Positions 5,620 to 5,648 of a stretch of DNA of 5,648 nucleotides are shown in pieces; position 1 is the first letter of the stretch, and each line of letters opens with the position of its first letter. Source of the stretch: an uncultured Clostridia bacterium (GTDB taxonomy: Bacteria; Bacillota; Clostridia; Peptostreptococcales; Anaerovoracaceae). The position numbers were made by a program, and so were the translations under genes. The stretch covers positions 1-5,648 of the forward strand of contig CALFUG010000326.1 of NCBI GenBank assembly GCA_937928455.1, in the 5' to 3' direction. Below the pieces are notes generated by a model, which saw only the letters and a program-made list of their open reading frames with translations, had not been told where the DNA came from and made no database searches.

Positions 5620-5648
5620 ATGGCAGGTGGAAAGAGATTAATGACCCT
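5620..5648 (+). CDS. N-terminal fragment of an unidentified rightward gene
   Basis: The ATG at 5620 has a strong GGAGG (5610-5614) 5 nt upstream and a near-consensus promoter. Nine complete codons are visible, M-A-G-G-K-R-L-M-T, with the tenth codon cut (CT). A second in-frame ATG at 5641 is a possible alternative start but has a weaker site. The piece is too short to name. Its divergent placement beside the exporter would suit a regulator, while the metal-repressor-like dyad would suit a metal-uptake gene; neither can be decided here. Confidence 0.65.

Noticed and set aside
1..5648. A novel defence, mobile or CRISPR-like system
   Set aside because: No repeats arrays, transposase, recombinase, nuclease or toxin-antitoxin features are seen; every long ORF fits a known housekeeping or transport family.

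Overview
The window looks like a low-to-mid GC Gram-positive anaerobe, most likely class Clostridia (Bacillota). This rests on strong AAGGAGG/GGAGG ribosome binding sites ahead of most starts, a short clostridial-type glyoxalase I, and an ABC exporter cassette with a separate ATPase, a long FtsX-type permease and a membrane-anchored adaptor. This is judged by eye; no database search was possible. There is no sign of an insertion sequence, prophage, CRISPR array, tRNA or rRNA.

Layout, left to right. Positions 1-20 hold the first six codons of a leftward gene leaving the window. A short divergent intergenic region (21-134) follows. Two rightward genes come next: a glyoxalase I-like VOC protein (135-503) and, after a purine-rich spacer, an HD-domain phosphohydrolase (665-1210). 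The rest is a leftward three-gene exporter operon, transcribed from about 5490 down to 1173: ABC ATPase (5402-4701), 8-TM FtsX-family permease (4682-2328) and HlyD/MacA-like adaptor (2315-1173). The adaptor gene ends inside the 3' end of the HD gene, a 38-bp convergent overlap with no visible terminator. At the right end a compact divergent promoter region (5403-5619) drives the exporter operon leftward and a new gene rightward; that gene starts at 5620 and is cut off by the window edge.

How the genes work together. The ATPase, permease and adaptor should form one MacAB/YknXYZ-type efflux or extrusion complex: the ATPase powers the FtsX-type permease, and the adaptor extends the machine outside the membrane. 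The substrate cannot be read from the sequence. The glyoxalase and HD protein face the same way with no terminator between them and may be co-transcribed, but I see no functional link to the exporter.

I see no convincing new system. The points most worth a second look are these. (1) The three exporter genes all lie in one reading frame, separated only by a TAG plus six codons and a TAA plus four codons, and the permease start lacks a Shine-Dalgarno sequence. (2) The divergent promoter region is densely packed with inverted and direct repeats, including a GTTAGC-AAAG-GCTAAC dyad just downstream of a near-consensus promoter.
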